Shown here piece after piece: positions 5,811 to 8,315 of a stretch of 8,315 nt of DNA. The translations under genes and the position numbers were made by a program. The stretch comes from Sulfurimonas sp. UBA6792 (GTDB lineage: Bacteria > Campylobacterota > Campylobacteria > Campylobacterales > Sulfurimonadaceae): positions 1 to 8,315 of the forward strand of contig DKFQ01000031.1 in the NCBI GenBank assembly GCA_002452425.1. The letters run 5' to 3'. The notes beneath the pieces were generated by a model that saw only the letters and a list, made by a program, of their open reading frames with translations, was not told where the DNA came from and ran no database searches. Position 1 is the stretch's first letter. Every line of letters starts with the position of its first letter.

Positions 5811-6179
5811 CTATTCCCACTCCTCATAGATGGAGCGGGAGTGCTTCTCTTTTTTATAACGTCTTGCATTTTTTGTTTTTTCAAGTTGGTTGGAGAGATA
5901 TAAAATATCTTCCTTAATCTCCCCTATCTCCTTCTCACTCTCTCTATAAGCAATCATCTTTTGAACAAGTTTTTGCAACTCTTGCAAATCACCTTTATAA
6001 AGTACTATCTCTTCAACTTTTAAAAGCAGCTTCAAAGCACTCTCTATTTTTTTAACATATCCCTCTTTTGTAAGATCTGCCGTGCTTGTGAGATAAGAGG
6101 TAATACTCTTGTGAAATCTCTCGATAGCGCGCAAGTAACGAAGTCTCATTGCATTGTCTATTGCTTTTTGTGATGCCAC
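5811..6179 (-). CDS. Small charged helical protein of unknown function
   Basis: A predicted 122-residue soluble protein with no signal peptide, membrane segment or cysteine. It is almost entirely predicted helix. Residues 1-30 are amphipathic with alternating basic residues (MRLRYLRAIERFHKS). Residues 40-115 have heptad-like Leu/Ile spacing (KLLLKVEEI, LQELQKLVQKM, ILYLSNQLEKT), consistent with a coiled coil or helical hairpin. The tail is basic and then acidic (RRYKKEKHSRS, EEWE). I do not recognise the family. The start is a GTG at 6179-6177, with a modest AGG about 8 nt upstream; the alternative is the ATG at residue 11. It diverges from the rhodanese gene over a shared promoter and converges on the chemoreceptor gene. 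A structural or adaptor role is possible, but nothing shows it. Confidence 0.7.
   Translation of the reverse strand: MASQKAIDNAMRLRYLRAIERFHKSITSYLTSTADLTKEGYVKKIESALKLLLKVEEIVLYKGDLQELQKLVQKMIAYRESEKEIGEIKEDILYLSNQLEKTKNARRYKKEKHSRSIYEEWE
5818..5855 (+). terminator. Weak possible terminator of the chemoreceptor gene
   Basis: CACTCC (5818-5823) can pair with GGAGTG (5838-5843) across a 14-nt loop, followed by a T-rich stretch ending in six Ts at 5850-5855. The stem is short, the loop long, and the element lies inside the coding region of the opposing gene, so this is only a candidate. Confidence 0.2.
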
Positions 6180-6205
6180 TCTTAAACCTATTATTTATTT
6201 GTTGA

Positions 6206-6215
6206 TATAATTATA
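6206..6215. promoter_or_regulatory. Palindromic bidirectional -10 element
   Basis: TATAATTATA gives a perfect TATAAT on the plus strand (6206-6211) and on the minus strand (6215-6210), overlapping by 2 bp. The plus box is preceded by TG at 6203-6204, making an extended -10 (TGATATAAT). Predicted starts are near 6218 for the rhodanese gene and near 6203 for the helical-protein gene. RNA polymerase cannot occupy both at once. Confidence 0.55.
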
Positions 6216-6233
6216 CACTTAATCATAAATTAT

Positions 6234-6248
6234 GGAGAGATGTATTGA
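6234..6248 (+). promoter_or_regulatory. Ribosome site, two-codon AUG reading frame and UUG start of the rhodanese gene
   Basis: GGAG (6234-6237) lies 7 nt before TTG at 6245, an ideal distance. Between them an ATG at 6240 opens a frame ATG-TAT-TGA, whose stop overlaps the TTG start. The only in-frame start at a proper distance is the TTG. Confidence 0.55.
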
Positions 6249-6643
6249 AAAAAATTATACTATCTTTTTTACTGCTTAGTGTCTCGCTTTTTGCAACCGT
6301 TATCAATGAAGAGGCTTCACAGCAACTTCTTGACTCAAAAATGGCTATCGTGGACATAAGAACACCCGCGGAGTGGAAGGAAACAGGACTTTTGCAAGGC
6401 TCTATTCCTATCATGCTTTTTGATGAAAGAGGCAACTATGACCTTCAAGATTTTCTAAACAAACTCAACCAAGCAGTTGATACAAAAAAACGCTTTGCTA
6501 TCATCTGCCGTACAGGCAGTAGAACAAGGATTTTAGCAGCCTTCCTTTCACAGAAGATGGGATACGAAGTCGTCAATATCAAAAGCGGGATTGTTTACGC
6601 TAAACACCTCAAACTTCCTATCTTGCCCTACTCTCCTAAGTAA
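6245..6643 (+). CDS. Secreted single-domain rhodanese-like protein
   Basis: A 132-residue protein starting with a typical Sec signal peptide (MKKIILSFLLLSVSLFA, probable cleavage after A17), so it should be periplasmic. One rhodanese domain follows. It has VDIRTPAEWKETG (36-48, the usual DxRxxxE-x7-G region) and a catalytic loop CRTGSRT starting at Cys88, a normal six-residue sulfurtransferase loop with two arginines. The end, SGIVYAKHLKLP (114-125), replaces the common GGxxxWxxxGLP motif, with Tyr in the Trp position. Such proteins carry persulfide sulfur on the catalytic cysteine; a part in periplasmic sulfane or polysulfide handling fits a sulfur-metabolising host, but that is inferred. 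Translation begins at TTG 6245, with GGAG 7 nt upstream. Its TAA is 1 bp from the stop of the opposing RND gene. Confidence 0.9.
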   Translation: MKKIILSFLLLSVSLFATVINEEASQQLLDSKMAIVDIRTPAEWKETGLLQGSIPIMLFDERGNYDLQDFLNKLNQAVDTKKRFAIICRTGSRTRILAAFLSQKMGYEVVNIKSGIVYAKHLKLPILPYSPK

Positions 6644-6644
6644 T

Positions 6645-8315
6645 CTACTTGATCTCTATTTTATTGACCAGCGCGTAAAGCGTTGGGAGATAGATAAGGT
6701 TTAGCAACGTTCCCCACACAAGCCCAAAGCCTATAGAGATGGCGATAGGCTGCAAAATCACCGCCTGACCACTTGCATAAAAGATAAGCGTAAAAAGCCC
6801 TAAAAAAGTTGTTATAGAAGTAATCATAATCGGACGAAGTCTCAGTTTTGCTCTTTGTAAGAACTCCTCTAGCTTATGCGTTCCGTGAAGAAAATCAAGC
6901 ATAATAATCCCATCATTGATAACAACACCCGCTAAGCCCAAAATACCTATGATAGAGGGCATCGTGAGGTTGATACCAAGCAGTTTATGTCCCAAAAGTG
7001 CACCTAAAATCGAAAGCGGGATAACGCTCATGACCATGAGGACATACTTTATTTTTGGAAAAATAAGCAAGAGTGTTAAAAAAATCAAAAAGAGTGCAAG
7101 TAACACCGCGGTTTGCATCTCTGCTTTGAGCTGTTGGTTTTTCTCTTTTTCTCCAAGAAGCGCCACATCCACGCCTGAGTCTCTTATCTCTTGAAGTGTG
7201 GGCTCAAGCATATCTAGCACCTCTTGTGAGGTAATCTTTCTTTTATCGATATTTGCATAGACAGTTTTTATGATATTTCCATTGAGTTTATCGATTTTCT
7301 CATAATCTCTCACTTGCGAAATCTCTGCGATATCTGAGAGTTTGACATACCTTCCATCTTGCAGAGCTATGCTAAAATCTAAAAAAGTAGCGATACTGTC
7401 TTTTGCGCTCTCTTGTGTTTTGATATCCATAACTCCCAAATCATTAAAAGTAGTCGCCTGTTTTTTTTCTAAAAAGTAAGCACTTAAAGTTTTAGCAACA
7501 ACTCCCTCACTTAAGCCCAAACTCTCGCCATAAGAGTTGATTTTAATGATATACTCCATCTTTCCATACTTGATGTTATCACTAAAATCTCGCACATTTT
7601 TGATTTGAGAGAGCTGCTCTTCTAGCTTTTTGATCCCTTCTTGCAGTGTTGCATCATTGCTTCCTGAGAGATTTATCTGAATATCACTTTTAATAAGCCC
7701 TGACTTATCCTCCATAACACCCAAATCCTCCATGTTATACTTCTCTTTAAAAGGCGCAATAATCTCTTTGGCACGAGGGGAGAGTTCAAAAGTCTGTTTT
7801 TTACGGATATTTTCAGGATTATTAAACGCAAAACTAAAATTAAGCACTGGATTGATGTACTTATCGACCCAGTTAGTCTCTTCTCTGTCATAGAGCTCCA
7901 TCGTTATCATAAAAACGCCGTTGTTTCTTTGTGTATCGCCAGAGAGACTGCGTCTGTATCCCACAACAGAGGAGATGGCTTTAAGTGAAAACTCCTCAGC
8001 GTGCTTCATCAGCTCGGCTTCTATCTCTTTAGAGACTTGATAACTGTTTTCAAGCGGCGTGTTAATGTCAAGTTTGCCAGAGATATAGAGATAGTTTCCA
8101 TCAAAATTTGGAAAAAACTGAAACTTCATAGATTTCATCGTGTAAAAAGTTGCAAGCGGCACAAGAACGAGAAAGAGCAGAAGCGTGATTTTTTTATAGT
8201 TCAAAAACCGTACTATAGTTTTTTGGTAGAGATTTTCAAAAGGAACCCAACTAATAGAGTTGTTGCTCTTGCGTAAAAACTCCTGCGCATGCAAAGGGAG
8301 AAAAAAGAAGCTCTC
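6645..8315 (-). CDS. RND-family efflux permease, C-terminal part (5' end beyond right edge)
   Basis: 556 codons are visible and the frame stays open to the window edge, beginning ESFFFLPLHAQEF, which fits the end of the first membrane bundle. This inner-membrane proton-driven exporter normally has about 1000-1050 residues; roughly the second half is present. After a cytoplasmic linker comes TM7 (ITLLLFLVLVPLATFYTM), then a large second periplasmic loop of about 340 residues (porter and docking subdomains), then TM8-TM12. TM10 reads GLAGVVINDGIIMLDF, so the lysine of AcrB (SAKNAILIVEF) is replaced by a hydrophobic residue. TM11 is preceded by RLRPIMITSITTFLG, keeping the conserved RP. The TTG at 8294 is an internal leucine codon rather than a start. 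The substrate cannot be read; membrane-fusion and outer-membrane partners would be expected upstream, off the window. Confidence 0.9.
   Translation of the reverse strand, partial: ESFFFLPLHAQEFLRKSNNSISWVPFENLYQKTIVRFLNYKKITLLLFLVLVPLATFYTMKSMKFQFFPNFDGNYLYISGKLDINTPLENSYQVSKEIEAELMKHAEEFSLKAISSVVGYRRSLSGDTQRNNGVFMITMELYDREETNWVDKYINPVLNFSFAFNNPENIRKKQTFELSPRAKEIIAPFKEKYNMEDLGVMEDKSGLIKSDIQINLSGSNDATLQEGIKKLEEQLSQIKNVRDFSDNIKYGKMEYIIKINSYGESLGLSEGVVAKTLSAYFLEKKQATTFNDLGVMDIKTQESAKDSIATFLDFSIALQDGRYVKLSDIAEISQVRDYEKIDKLNGNIIKTVYANIDKRKITSQEVLDMLEPTLQEIRDSGVDVALLGEKEKNQQLKAEMQTAVLLALFLIFLTLLLIFPKIKYVLMVMSVIPLSILGALLGHKLLGINLTMPSIIGILGLAGVVINDGIIMLDFLHGTHKLEEFLQRAKLRLRPIMITSITTFLGLFTLIFYASGQAVILQPIAISIGFGLVWGTLLNLIYLPTLYALVNKIEIK

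Noticed and set aside
8292..8294. TTG as the start of the RND gene
   Set aside because: The frame stays open to the window edge, and the preceding residues (ESFFFLP) match the interior of an RND permease.

Overview
The window looks like an AT-rich chromosome segment of a Campylobacterota member, most likely Sulfurimonas or a close relative. This is inferred from the gene set and style: a multi-cluster ferredoxin next to a TorD-family chaperone, an NADP-type glutamate dehydrogenase, a chemoreceptor ending in a CZB zinc domain, a small secreted rhodanese, TAAAAT/TATAAT -10 boxes without clear -35 boxes, and very tight gene packing. No tRNA, rRNA, CRISPR array, insertion sequence or phage gene is visible. 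Gaps between genes total only a few hundred bases.

Left block (1-1817, minus strand): a TorD-like redox-enzyme chaperone, a 368-residue ferredoxin with 25 cysteines, and the first codons of a third gene that runs off the left edge. The genes abut or overlap, so they form one operon. It probably matures or wires a molybdo-enzyme such as formate dehydrogenase, but that enzyme is not in the window. Its leader carries a perfect 11-bp inverted repeat plus a third related half-site.

Centre (1948-3826): gdhA (minus) and a 4-helix membrane protein (plus) diverge from a roughly 100-bp region. A perfect 11-bp palindrome sits there between two opposed -10 boxes. The membrane-protein start is unusual: the only good ribosome-binding site lies in front of an AUC codon.

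Right block (3827-8315): a membrane chemoreceptor with tandem HAMP-like segments and a C-terminal CZB zinc-binding domain (plus); a small helical protein of unknown function (minus); a secreted single-domain rhodanese with a UUG start (plus); and the C-terminal part of an RND efflux permease (minus), cut by the right edge. The genes alternate in strand. The two convergent pairs are separated by only 4 bp and 1 bp. The divergent pair (helical protein/rhodanese) shares a palindromic double -10 box.

No clearly new multi-gene system is visible. The best leads are the two operator-like palindromes, the probable AUC start, and the domain make-up of the ferredoxin.
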